Below are positions 50,019 to 58,574 of a stretch of DNA of 64,000 nt, in pieces. The position numbers were made by a program, and so were the translations under genes. The stretch is from Dysosmobacter acutus (GTDB lineage: Bacteria; Bacillota; Clostridia; Oscillospirales; Oscillospiraceae). The notes below the pieces were generated by a model. The model made no database searches and was not told the origin of the DNA. It was given only the letters and a program-made list of their open reading frames with translations. Each line of letters begins with the position of its first letter. Position 1 is the first letter of the stretch. Where the stretch lies: NCBI RefSeq assembly GCF_018919205.1, contig NZ_JAHLQN010000001.1, positions 682,001-746,000 of the forward strand, given 5' to 3'.

Positions 50019-52763
50019 TCACTTTACTTGTGCCGCCAGATCGTCAAAGGCCGCAGCGGCCGCGGCCCGGGTGACCCGGTCCGGAAGAGTGATTTGCCCA
50101 GCCCAGGCCTCCGCCTCGGAAAGAGTCTGGAACCGCCCCTTCCAGACGGCCCAGCGGCAGAGGAAATCCCTCAGCTCCCGGGTGCTGACGGGCCGCCCCC
50201 CGTGGAAACAGCCGTCGCCGTAGCCCAGGGCGATGCGCTGATCGGCGGCCCAGTTCAGGGCGCCGGAATACCAGGCGGCGCTGTCGGAAAAGGTGGATGG
50301 GGCGGTGGAGTCGGGACTGCCCGCCATGCGCCAGAGCACGGCCACGGCCTGGGACCGGGTCAGCTCTTCGTCGGGGGAGAAGGTCTTTTCCCCCGTGCCG
50401 TTCATATAGCCGGCCTCCGCCATGGCCTCAATGGCCTTGGCGTATGCGGAATCCGGGTCCACGTCCTCAAACCGGACGCTGCCGGATACTGAGGTACTTC
50501 CGCCCCCGCTCCACTGCTCAGAGCCGGTTTCCCTGGTGTAGTCGTCGGTGTAGTAAAAGACCACCCGGTCCCCGCCGCGGAGGGTGTAGTTCCTGCACCC
50601 TGTGGCGGGAGACGTGCCGTTGACCAGATACTGCCAGCCGGAGAGAGCCCCGTTGTCCAATTCGGACAGGGTGGTGCCGTCTGTATTGGTGACGGAGGAG
50701 ATATAATTGAAGGAGGGCTCCACATAGGTGAGGCCCGCGTCCGAGAGGGCCTGGTCAAAGGCGGCGAAGGCGGAGCTGCCGGAGGGAAGGGACACCTCCC
50801 GTTCCGAGAGCCAGATCCGGCCCGCGCCCTTGTCGTTTTTGTAGATGTGGGTGGTTCCGCTGCCGTGGAGGCTGTCGCCCACCAGGGTGAAGGACACAGT
50901 GATGTTCCCGCTGCCGCCGGACTGACTGATCAGGGATACGCTGACCCGGAGAGTCTTGTGCTGGTAAGCATCCTGGGCGGAGACGGTCAGCGTGCCGGTC
51001 TTTGGGGCATAGCCGCCGGCACTGACGGAATAGCTGTAGGTGCCTTCGACAAGAGAGTAGCGGCCGGGGGAAAGGGGCTCCACCGGAGCGCCGCCAAGGG
51101 TAAGGGAGACCTCGGCGCCCGCGGGAGTGGTGGAAAAGATCACCGGGCAGCCGGGGACGTTGGACGCGTAGCCGGGCGCTGATGCAAAGGCGGTAAAATC
51201 ATAGACGTTGCAGGGGGCCTCTCCCTTCAAAAACCGGGCGGCGGCGGTCAGGGCCCGGAAGCACTGCTCGGTGGAAAAGTCGTCTGCGGCCTTGTCAGGG
51301 GTGAGGCTGAAGCCATCTTTTTTGGCGCAGGAGAGAAGAGCGGTATAAGGGCTGCCCCCTTCGGTGGTATAGCGGGCGTCGGCGGCGGGGTCCACCCCGG
51401 CGGCGCACAGGCCGATCAGCACCATGGCATCGGTGCAGCTGTTGCCGTAGCTGCCGAACCGATCCTGGAGCGAGTCCTCCGCCAGAGCGTTCAGAATACC
51501 GTCGCGCAGCGCGGCGCAGCGGCCGCGGATACCGTGGGGGTCGGATTCACTGCCGGCGCAGAGGGACACGGCCGCCAGCACGGCCCCGGCGGTATCGGGG
51601 CTGGGATAGGTGACGCCTCCCCAGCTGTAGGAAAAGAGGAAGTCGTCTCCGGCGGCCGCCTCCATCACATCCAATACACCGCTCATCTTTTCCGCGGAAG
51701 CCTTGCCGGACTGCTCCAGGGCCAGCAGCACATAGGGGGCGCTGTAGCAACTGTTGGTGGTGGAGTCCATCAGGGCGTCGGTGACGCTGAGGACCGTTCC
51801 ATCGGCGCAGAGCAGGGCGTCCGGGTCCACTCCAAGGGCCCGCAGGTCCAAAAATGATTTGGCAAGCGCGGCGTCGTCCGGAACCTGGGCGGAGACGGCG
51901 GTGACGGCGTCGTCAATGACGGCCTGGGCGTTTGCGGAAAAAGGGGACGTTCCGGCATAGAGGCCGTAGGAGGCCAGGTCCACCGCCGTCCAGGAGGCGG
52001 AGCGTCCATCATAGCCCCGGGCCAGAGAGGAGAGAAGCTCCGCCTGGGGGCGGATGGAGACGTTGACGTTGTAGTAGACCGTGTCGGGATACACTCCCAC
52101 GCTCACCGCGATCACTCCGCCGTCGGAGAGCGGGATGCGGCCGGGATGGGACAGATCGTAGTCCGCGTAGTTGACCTGGACGCTCTGGTTCGCTCCGCCG
52201 GGCACGCCGGTCAGCACGGCTCCCGTCACACCTTCAGCCGCGCTCAGCGTCAAAAGGGTTCCTCCGGCGGCGGGAGCGGAGGTCAATTCTCCGGCGGAAA
52301 AGGACAGACCCTCGGCGCTTTCACCGCCGGAGCCGGACACGGCGCCGGGAATGGTGAAGTCGGTGGAGTAGTAGAGCAGGATATCCTCTCCGCCGGACAG
52401 GGTGACCAAGGAGATGCCAGTGGCGGGGACCACGCAATCCACGGCGAACATCCATCCGTAATAGGTGGCGTGGTCCGCAGAGGAATACTCCGCCAGGCCG
52501 TTGATGGAGCTGATGTACACGGAGCCATGGGAATCGGAGAATTCATAGGGGACGGCGTTTTCATCCAATGCGGCCTTCACCGCGTCCCAGGCGGACATGC
52601 CCTCGGAATAGGCGGCCTCAAAGGGCCCAAGGGACAGTTCGCTTCCCTCCGCCTCACTGACCACGCGCACTGTAACGCCGCCGCCAACCGCGGCCAGCGC
52701 GGGCGGGACAAGGGAGCAGACCATGGCCATGGCCAGCAGCAGTGACAGAATTTTTCGCTTCAT
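50019..52763 (-). CDS. SLH-anchored DUF4430 / alpha-barrel / PEGA / DUF4430 surface protein (intrinsic-factor-like)
   Basis: A 914-residue secreted protein. Order: signal peptide (1-24), DUF4430 (about 30-135), linker, alpha/alpha barrel (about 240-570), PEGA-like beta domain (about 585-660), second DUF4430 (about 675-795, with NGALSGWQYLVNG), and SLH repeats (about 805-914). The barrel plus DUF4430 pair is the architecture of mammalian B12 carriers. It is the first gene after the cobalamin riboswitch. The ATG at 52763 follows AAAGGAGATCTGT; the open frame to 52985 is riboswitch sequence. Confidence 0.88.
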   Translation of the reverse strand: MKRKILSLLLAMAMVCSLVPPALAAVGGGVTVRVVSEAEGSELSLGPFEAAYSEGMSAWDAVKAALDENAVPYEFSDSHGSVYISSINGLAEYSSADHATYYGWMFAVDCVVPATGISLVTLSGGEDILLYYSTDFTIPGAVSGSGGESAEGLSFSAGELTSAPAAGGTLLTLSAAEGVTGAVLTGVPGGANQSVQVNYADYDLSHPGRIPLSDGGVIAVSVGVYPDTVYYNVNVSIRPQAELLSSLARGYDGRSASWTAVDLASYGLYAGTSPFSANAQAVIDDAVTAVSAQVPDDAALAKSFLDLRALGVDPDALLCADGTVLSVTDALMDSTTNSCYSAPYVLLALEQSGKASAEKMSGVLDVMEAAAGDDFLFSYSWGGVTYPSPDTAGAVLAAVSLCAGSESDPHGIRGRCAALRDGILNALAEDSLQDRFGSYGNSCTDAMVLIGLCAAGVDPAADARYTTEGGSPYTALLSCAKKDGFSLTPDKAADDFSTEQCFRALTAAARFLKGEAPCNVYDFTAFASAPGYASNVPGCPVIFSTTPAGAEVSLTLGGAPVEPLSPGRYSLVEGTYSYSVSAGGYAPKTGTLTVSAQDAYQHKTLRVSVSLISQSGGSGNITVSFTLVGDSLHGSGTTHIYKNDKGAGRIWLSEREVSLPSGSSAFAAFDQALSDAGLTYVEPSFNYISSVTNTDGTTLSELDNGALSGWQYLVNGTSPATGCRNYTLRGGDRVVFYYTDDYTRETGSEQWSGGGSTSVSGSVRFEDVDPDSAYAKAIEAMAEAGYMNGTGEKTFSPDEELTRSQAVAVLWRMAGSPDSTAPSTFSDSAAWYSGALNWAADQRIALGYGDGCFHGGRPVSTRELRDFLCRWAVWKGRFQTLSEAEAWAGQITLPDRVTRAAAAAAFDDLAAQVK

Positions 52764-52785
52764 ACAGATCTCCTTTCTTTTTGGG

Positions 52786-52828
52786 AAAGGACAGAAAAGC
52801 CGCGGCAACCAAGAGCGGTTGCCACGGC
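52786..52828 (-). terminator. Riboswitch expression platform terminator
   Basis: On the minus strand GCCGTGGCAACC pairs with GGTTGCCGCGGC (52799-52828, one wobble pair) and is followed by TTTTCTGTCCTTT, between the riboswitch and the first gene. B12 binding would be expected to favour it. Confidence 0.85.
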
Positions 52829-52880
52829 CGTTTTCCCATGCCAACAAAGCCTGCGGGCCACTGGCCGGCAAGCTGTTCTT

Positions 52881-53080
52881 CTTCCTTGTAGGTCTTCTGA
52901 CTCGCGCGTTTGAAAGAGGTCTTTCGCAGCCGTGCCCTGCCTTCCCAGGCCCTGAGCCCAGTGACCGGCTTTCGCCGACGGACACGGCCTCGGCGCATAC
53001 AGCGGCGGTACCGTCCGGGGTTCACACCCGGTTCCCTTGTCCACCCCCGGCGGTTCCTCGCCGCCGGGGTCACAAAGAAG
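52881..53080 (-). promoter_or_regulatory. Cobalamin (B12) riboswitch
   Basis: The minus-strand RNA shows the class signatures: a closing stem CTTCTTTGT (53072-53080) with ACAAGGAAG (52881-52889), the AAGGGAACCGGGTGTGAA segment, CCGCCGCTGTAT, the GGTCACTGGG B12 box, and GAGTCAGAAGACCTAC. Architecture and order are complete. It controls the surface-protein and ECF operon downstream. Confidence 0.95.
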
Positions 53081-53095
53081 CATTGAATTGCTCCA

Positions 53096-53124
53096 AGAAT
53101 ACCATATTTTATGAATACTGTAAA
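53096..53124 (-). promoter_or_regulatory. Promoter of the B12 uptake operon
   Basis: -35 TTTACA (53119-53124) and -10 TATTCT (53096-53101), 17-bp spacer. The start site would fall just before the riboswitch. Confidence 0.75.
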
Positions 53125-53182
53125 GCGCTTTGCCGGCCTGGATGCTCTGTGGAGATAAAAAAGAATCAAATCAGCAGAAAGA

Positions 53183-53211
53183 TTGCACGCTTTGTCCGGG
53201 TGTGCTACAAT
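53183..53211 (+). promoter_or_regulatory. Promoter of the hybrid histidine kinase gene
   Basis: -35 TTGCAC (53183-53188) and -10 TACAAT (53206-53211), 17-bp spacer. It gives a leader of about 130 nt. Confidence 0.75.
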
Positions 53212-53310
53212 AAATCCTATAAAATGCCTATTTGTGCGCCGGCGGATCACAGCCGCCCGGCGCTGAAGTCAAGCTCTATTTTGCAGTATTTATAACCGGG
53301 GCAGATACCG

Positions 53311-53336
53311 GTGATTTCGCCGCGCGGCGAAATCAC
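53311..53336. repeat. 26-bp perfect palindrome in the kinase leader
   Basis: GTGATTTCGCCGC (53311-53323) is followed directly by its complement (53324-53336), 12 bp before the first start codon. It could fold as an RNA hairpin near the ribosome site or bind a dimeric regulator. There is no T-run. Confidence 0.7.
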
Positions 53337-53347
53337 GATCAATTCCG

Positions 53348-56300
53348 ATGATAGAGGCGATGCTGACCATGGAAAAAACAGAGTGGAACAAAAGTCAATT
53401 GAGCGCGGAACAGACCCTGCGATCCTTTTGCCGCAGCTGGTTTGAGCGGCGCAGCGCGGAGGAGACCGTCGCCTTCTTTTCTCCGGACGTGTGCTTTGTG
53501 GGCACCGGGGAAAAGGAGACCGCCCGGGGGATTGACCAGATGGCCGAATATGTCCGGCAGGATATCCGGGAGATTCCGGAGCCCTTTTCCTGTGAACTGC
53601 AGGTGATTCAGGACGCACACCTGGCCGACGGCCTGCGGGCGCTCTCCATGGAGATGTCTTTGAAAAATACGATTTACACCTGGCACCTGCGGGGATTTTT
53701 CACCCTGCGCTGGGAGGGCGGGGAACTGTGGAAGATCTGCGAACTCCACTTTGCGGAGCCGGGGGGCAGCCAGCGCCCGGGTGAGCACTACCCCCAGACG
53801 CTGGTGGTGGAGCGCATGGCCCAGCAGCGCCAGCAGCTACTGAGCGACTCCATCTCCGGGGGCATGATGGGCGGCTACATAGGGGAGGGCTTCCCCTTTT
53901 ACTTTATCAACCGGCGGATGCTGGACTATCTGGGATATGAGACGGAGGAGGAGTTTGTCGCCGATATCGGCGGCCTGATCTCCAACTGCATGCATCCGGA
54001 GGACCGGAAGATGGTGGATGCCTCGGTGGCGGAGCAGCTGCGGCGGGGAGAGGAATATGTGGTCGAATACCGGATGCGGAAAAAGGACGGCTCCCACATC
54101 TGGGTCCACGACCAGGGGCGGCGGGTCCGGGCCGAGGACGGACGCGATGCCATCGTATCCGTGTGCATCGACATCACGGCACAGCGGAGGGCCCAGGAAG
54201 AGGTGCTGCGGCTTTACAACAACATCCCCGGCGCGGTGTTCCGCTGCCGCTTTGACGAGGACTTCTCCATCATTGACGCCAACGACGGCCTTTTTGAATT
54301 CGTGGGCTACAGCCGGGAGGAGTTTGCGGCCATGGGAAACCGCATGTCCGCTGTGATCCATCCGGAGGATCTGGCGGGGATGGCGGATAAGCTCAATACC
54401 CAGCTGCGCTCCGGAGCCACCATCCACAACGAAAACAGGCTGGTGTGCAAAGACGGCACGGTGAGGTGGATATCCATCAATGCCCAGCTGTTTCTGGAGG
54501 ATGGAGAACCGTATTTTTACTGTGTCTTTGTGGACATCACCGAGGAAAAGGCCCTCCGGAAACGGATGTGGGAGCTCTATGAGAACGAGTGGTCCTATTT
54601 TGCCCGGATGGCCTCGGCGGAGGGCTCTATCCAGGGAACCATCAACGTCACCCGCAACCGGACGGAAAATTACCTGTCCACGGCGGATGTGGCTGTGGCC
54701 CGGATCGGGGACTCCTACGACCAGACCATCGCCAACCTGTCGGATTCCGCCGTGGATCCCGAGCGGAGGGCGGAACTCTATCGGGCGCTGAAGCGGGAGA
54801 AGGTGCTCTCGGACTATGCCTCCGGAAGGACGGAGTACCACTTTGACTTCCTCCGCTGGAAAAACAACGGCACCATGTTCTGGGGCAGCACGAAGATGCG
54901 AACCTATCTCAATCCGGATACCCGGGATGTGCTGCTCTTTTTCTATACCGAGGATGTGACGGAGCGGAAGATTCAGGAGCAGCTTTTGAATCAGCTGACG
55001 GAATTGGACTACGATGTGATCACGGACATCGACATTCCCCGCGACTCCCACTGGGTGGTCTCCGCAGACAGAGGACGCGCCGACACCATTCCCCGCCAGG
55101 GCCGTTTCCAGGAGGAAATCCGAAAAATAGCCGACCGGTTTATGGGCGGGGAGGCCCGGAGGGAATACCTGAGCAAGCTGGATTACGGGTACATGGAAAA
55201 AACGCTGGAGCACCAAAACGCCTATTCGTTTCTTGTGGAGATGAAGGACGAACAGGGCGAGCCTCGGGTCAAGCGGGTCAAGGTATTTTACATCAACAAG
55301 GAGCTGGGCCGGGTCTGCATGGCCCGCTCCGACGTGACGGATGTGGTCCGGCAGGAGCAGCGGCAGAAGGAGGAGCTGGCGGCCGCCCTGGTGGCCGCGG
55401 AACAGGCCAACGCCGCCAAGACGGATTTCCTCTCCCGCATGAGCCACGAGATTCGCACCCCCATGAACGCCATCATCGGCATGAGCACCATCGCGGCCCA
55501 AGCCATCGGAGACGACGAGCAGGTGGCCGACTGCATCTCCAAAATCGGCATCTCCTCCCGCTTTCTCCTGTCCCTTATCAACGACATCCTTGATATGAGC
55601 CGGATTGAGAGCGGGAAGATGCTGCTGAAAAATGAAAAGATTCCCATGGAGGAGTTTCTCAACGGAGTCAACTCCATCTGCTACGGCCAGGCGGCGGCCA
55701 AGGGAGTGGATTATGAGTGCATCGTGGACCCGGTGTTAGACGACTACTACATGGGAGATGCCATGAAGCTTCAGCAGGTGCTGGTCAACATCTTAGGCAA
55801 CGCGGTGAAATTTACGGCCGAGGGCGGGCGGGTTACCTTCTCAGCCGCCCAGCGGAGGAAGACAAAAAACAGCGCCGAGCTGCGCTTTGTGATCAACGAC
55901 ACAGGAACAGGCATGAGCGAGGAATTCCTGCCGCATATTTTTGAGCCCTTCTCCCAGGAGTCCACGGGCACCACCGCGCTGTACGGCGGCACCGGACTGG
56001 GTCTTGCCATCTCCAAGAGCATTGTGGACATGATGGACGGAAAGATCGCGGTGCGCTCTATTAAAGGCGTGGGCACGGAGTTTACGGTGGATGTGAAGCT
56101 TGGCATTACGGAGGAGGAGCTGCGCCGCCACCAGAAAAAACAGACTTATAATTTCTCCCATCTCAAAACCCTGGTGGTGGACGACGATGTGAGCGTCTGT
56201 GAAAGCGCCGTGGTCATCCTCCATCAAATGGGGGTCAAGGCTGAATGGGTGGACAGCGGGCGCAAAGCGGTGGAGCAGGTGAGCGCCCTTTGGGAGCAGG

Positions 56301-56968
56301 GGAAGCACTATGACATGATCCTCATTGACTGGAAGATGCCGGAGATGGATGGGATCGAAACCGCGCGGCGCATCCGCGCCGTGGTGGGCCCGGAGGTCAC
56401 CATCATCATTATGACCGCCTACGATTGGATTCCCATTGAACACGAGGCAAAGATGGCCGGGGTCAATTTGCTGATGAGCAAGCCCATGTTCAAATCCTCC
56501 ATCGTCTCCGCGTTCTCAAAGGCACTGGGCGAAAAGGAAGAGCGGGAGCGTCAGGAGGAAACGGACTTTGACTTTACAGGAAAGCGGATTCTGCTGGCCG
56601 AGGACAATGCCCTCAATACGGAGGTGGCGGTGCTGCTGCTGAAAAATAAAGGCTTTGCCGTGGATACGGCTGAGAACGGGCTGCGGGCGCTGGAGCTGTT
56701 CAGCAAATCGCCGGAGGGGTATTATGACGCGGTGCTGATGGACATCCGGATGCCCCTGATGGACGGGCTGACCGCCGCGTCCAACCTCCGCCACCTGAGC
56801 AATGCCGACGCCAGGACCGTCCCAATCCTTGCAATGACCGCCAACGCCTTTGACGACGACATCGAAAAGAGCAAGGCCGCAGGGATGAACGCCCACCTTG
56901 CCAAGCCCATCGATCCGAAGCGGCTCTATCAGACGCTTTACGATTTTATTTTTGGAGAGGAGGAGTAA
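53348..56968 (+). CDS. Hybrid sensor histidine kinase with two receiver domains
   Basis: A 1206-residue cytoplasmic protein without membrane helices. An N-terminal SnoaL/NTF2-like domain (about 18-145) is followed by PAS-type domains (about 165-560), HisKA with SRMSHEIRTPMNAI, HATPase (NAVKF, DTGTGM, GTGLGLAI), receiver 1 (VVDDDV, DWKMPEMDG) and receiver 2 (LAEDNALN, MDIRMPLMDG). The separate Hpt gene 3 bp downstream completes the relay. Several starts are possible (53348, 53360, 53369). The signal is unknown; the NTF2-like domain may bind a small molecule. Confidence 0.93.
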   Translation: MIEAMLTMEKTEWNKSQLSAEQTLRSFCRSWFERRSAEETVAFFSPDVCFVGTGEKETARGIDQMAEYVRQDIREIPEPFSCELQVIQDAHLADGLRALSMEMSLKNTIYTWHLRGFFTLRWEGGELWKICELHFAEPGGSQRPGEHYPQTLVVERMAQQRQQLLSDSISGGMMGGYIGEGFPFYFINRRMLDYLGYETEEEFVADIGGLISNCMHPEDRKMVDASVAEQLRRGEEYVVEYRMRKKDGSHIWVHDQGRRVRAEDGRDAIVSVCIDITAQRRAQEEVLRLYNNIPGAVFRCRFDEDFSIIDANDGLFEFVGYSREEFAAMGNRMSAVIHPEDLAGMADKLNTQLRSGATIHNENRLVCKDGTVRWISINAQLFLEDGEPYFYCVFVDITEEKALRKRMWELYENEWSYFARMASAEGSIQGTINVTRNRTENYLSTADVAVARIGDSYDQTIANLSDSAVDPERRAELYRALKREKVLSDYASGRTEYHFDFLRWKNNGTMFWGSTKMRTYLNPDTRDVLLFFYTEDVTERKIQEQLLNQLTELDYDVITDIDIPRDSHWVVSADRGRADTIPRQGRFQEEIRKIADRFMGGEARREYLSKLDYGYMEKTLEHQNAYSFLVEMKDEQGEPRVKRVKVFYINKELGRVCMARSDVTDVVRQEQRQKEELAAALVAAEQANAAKTDFLSRMSHEIRTPMNAIIGMSTIAAQAIGDDEQVADCISKIGISSRFLLSLINDILDMSRIESGKMLLKNEKIPMEEFLNGVNSICYGQAAAKGVDYECIVDPVLDDYYMGDAMKLQQVLVNILGNAVKFTAEGGRVTFSAAQRRKTKNSAELRFVINDTGTGMSEEFLPHIFEPFSQESTGTTALYGGTGLGLAISKSIVDMMDGKIAVRSIKGVGTEFTVDVKLGITEEELRRHQKKQTYNFSHLKTLVVDDDVSVCESAVVILHQMGVKAEWVDSGRKAVEQVSALWEQGKHYDMILIDWKMPEMDGIETARRIRAVVGPEVTIIIMTAYDWIPIEHEAKMAGVNLLMSKPMFKSSIVSAFSKALGEKEERERQEETDFDFTGKRILLAEDNALNTEVAVLLLKNKGFAVDTAENGLRALELFSKSPEGYYDAVLMDIRMPLMDGLTAASNLRHLSNADARTVPILAMTANAFDDDIEKSKAAGMNAHLAKPIDPKRLYQTLYDFIFGEEE

Positions 56969-56971
56969 ACG

Positions 56972-57352
56972 GTGCGGAGCGTTCAGGAGATATTTGAGGC
57001 CTATGGCGCGGACTATCAGGTGACCATGAGCCGCTTTTTGGGAAATGAGGAGATGTATCTGAGGTTCCTGCACATGCTCTTCCAGGACGACAACCTGCAG
57101 AAGCTGGGACAGGCGCTGGAGCGCGGCGACCTGACCGCCGCCTTTGAGGCCGCCCACACCCTGAAGGGCGTTACGGGCAACCTGGGCCTGACGCCGCTCT
57201 ATGAGGCAGTGTGCGTCATTGTGGAGCCGCTGCGCGACCGGAAGGAGCAGGACTATGCGCAGATGTATCAGCGCATCCGGGAGGAGTTCCGCCGGGCGGA
57301 CGCCTTTTTGGAGCAGCTGAAAGAGGCCCGGCGGCAGGGCGGGACGCTTTGA
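56972..57352 (+). CDS. Hpt phosphotransfer protein
   Basis: A 126-residue helical protein with the Hpt motif AAHTLKGVTGNLGL, whose His accepts the phosphoryl group. The GTG start lies 3 bp after the kinase stop, and the kinase ends in GGAGAGGAGG-like sequence that serves as ribosome site. It should shuttle phosphate between the receiver domains of the kinase and an output regulator not present in this window. Confidence 0.92.
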   Translation: MRSVQEIFEAYGADYQVTMSRFLGNEEMYLRFLHMLFQDDNLQKLGQALERGDLTAAFEAAHTLKGVTGNLGLTPLYEAVCVIVEPLRDRKEQDYAQMYQRIREEFRRADAFLEQLKEARRQGGTL

Positions 57353-57401
57353 CTCTTCTGCCGAGCGGTCCGGACTGGAGCGGAGGGAAAGGCGCGGCCC
57401 C

Positions 57402-57430
57402 TTGACACAAACACCGTCTCTTTTTATGAT
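57402..57430 (+). promoter_or_regulatory. Promoter of the YcxB-like gene
   Basis: -35 TTGACA (57402-57407) and -10 TATGAT (57425-57430), 17-bp spacer. Confidence 0.82.
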
Positions 57431-57476
57431 GGTATCATGCTCCCTGAATCGGAATGGAACAAAATGGAGGACAGCC

Positions 57477-58025
57477 ATGAAGACATACACCGCATCCATA
57501 CAAAATACAGAGGACTCCATCCAGCGGCTGATGAAGCAGCACTACCTTGCGTTCAACAAGAAGGTGCTGGCCATTCAGATCGTCCTGTGCGTGGGCGGAC
57601 TCACCATCGGCATGATGAGCACATACCACATTGTGCTACGGATGGCCTTTTTGTTTTTGGGCTGCTGGGTCCTGCCCTTTGTGGCCCATCCGGGCAAAGA
57701 GGCCGCAAGACAGCTCATCAAGCAGTTGGACGGCAAGTTTCCGTCCATGAGCTACACCTTCTATGAGACCAGAATGCTCTCCGTCTACGAGGGGAAGGAA
57801 ACCGTCACGCTCTACTCCGACGTGCTGCTCCTCAATGAGGACCCGCTGTATTTCTTTCTCTTCCTGAAGGACAAGTCCGGCTTTGTGGTGGATAAGAGCA
57901 CTATCCGGCCCAGGGAGGAGAAGGACTTCCGCGAGGCGCTGTCCAGGGCCTGCGGCCTGGAGTGGAAGAAGTCCAAGGGCATCCTTTCCCTCACGCTGCC
58001 TGACCTGATGGGAAGGAAAAAATGA
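57477..58025 (+). CDS. YcxB-like membrane protein
   Basis: A 182-residue protein with two adjacent membrane helices (about 30-50 and 53-72) and a C-terminal soluble PH-like domain (YTFYETRMLSVYEGKETVTLYSD across its ends, then FLFLKDKSGFVVDKS). This is the YcxB arrangement. The function is unknown. The ATG at 57477 follows TGGAGGACAGCC. It is monocistronic with its own promoter and terminator. Confidence 0.8.
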   Translation: MKTYTASIQNTEDSIQRLMKQHYLAFNKKVLAIQIVLCVGGLTIGMMSTYHIVLRMAFLFLGCWVLPFVAHPGKEAARQLIKQLDGKFPSMSYTFYETRMLSVYEGKETVTLYSDVLLLNEDPLYFFLFLKDKSGFVVDKSTIRPREEKDFREALSRACGLEWKKSKGILSLTLPDLMGRKK

Positions 58026-58033
58026 TCTGAATG

Positions 58034-58076
58034 AAAAGAGGGAGTCCATACCGGCAGGTATGGACTCCCTCTTTTT
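58034..58076. terminator. Bidirectional terminator
   Basis: A 19-bp stem, AAAAGAGGGAGTCCATACC (58034-58052), pairs with 58057-58075, between convergent genes. Confidence 0.93.
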
Positions 58077-58082
58077 CGCGGC

Positions 58083-58424
58083 TCAGGCCGTGACGATCAT
58101 GGCCAGAAACACAAGGTCGCTCTGGGATCGGTTTTCAATGCTGTGCCCCTGCCCGTTGCCGGTGGACATCACCTGCCCCGGGCGCATGATCAGCTCCGTG
58201 CCGTTGTCGCTGACCACACCTTCCCCCTGGAGGATGTAGTAGAATTCCGTTTCCTGCTCATGGGTGTGGTATCCGATGCTGCATCCCGGGCGCAGCGTAC
58301 AGGTGGAAAACAGACGGACGTGCCCGTAGGTCTCGTCGATGGAGGCCAGGTCTGAAAATTCGATGACGCCCCGGCCGCCCTGGACGCCCTCCTTTTCACG
58401 GCGGGGAAGCTCTTTTTTTACCAT
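58083..58424 (-). CDS. Single-domain cupin protein
   Basis: A 113-residue beta-barrel. The first cupin motif holds GYHTHEQETEFYYILQGEG (two His and a Glu as metal ligands), and the second ends in GQGHSIEN. It may be a sensor or a small metal-dependent enzyme; the ligand is unknown. The ATG at 58424 follows AAAGGAGTTTCACT; the upstream ATG at 58442 precedes that site. It is divergent from the PhnD-like lipoprotein. Confidence 0.88.
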   Translation of the reverse strand: MVKKELPRREKEGVQGGRGVIEFSDLASIDETYGHVRLFSTCTLRPGCSIGYHTHEQETEFYYILQGEGVVSDNGTELIMRPGQVMSTGNGQGHSIENRSQSDLVFLAMIVTA

Positions 58425-58465
58425 AGTGAAACTCCTTTCCATGATCCGGCCTGGGTGGCGCCGCC

Positions 58466-58494
58466 TTGCGGCGTCCGGACGGATGTGCTACAAT
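58466..58494 (+). promoter_or_regulatory. Promoter of the PhnD-like lipoprotein gene
   Basis: -35 TTGCGG (58466-58471) and -10 TACAAT (58489-58494), 17-bp spacer. Confidence 0.65.
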
Positions 58495-58574
58495 ACCAAC
58501 ATAGATTCTCTCCCTATTTTACCAAATGCGGGAGAAATGTCCATAGAAATTGAGAATCGCGCATGGAGGCCGAT

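Noticed and set aside
52763..52985. N-terminal extension of the large DUF4430 protein
   Set aside because: The extension lies in the terminator and riboswitch region, and the signal peptide starts at 52763.
53212..53347. Possible cyclic-di-GMP riboswitch before the hybrid kinase
   Set aside because: The conserved blocks are missing; only a simple palindrome is visible.
53837..55501. Minus-strand reading frame of 554 codons opposite the histidine kinase
   Set aside because: No family features, biased composition, and the plus-strand kinase is unambiguous.
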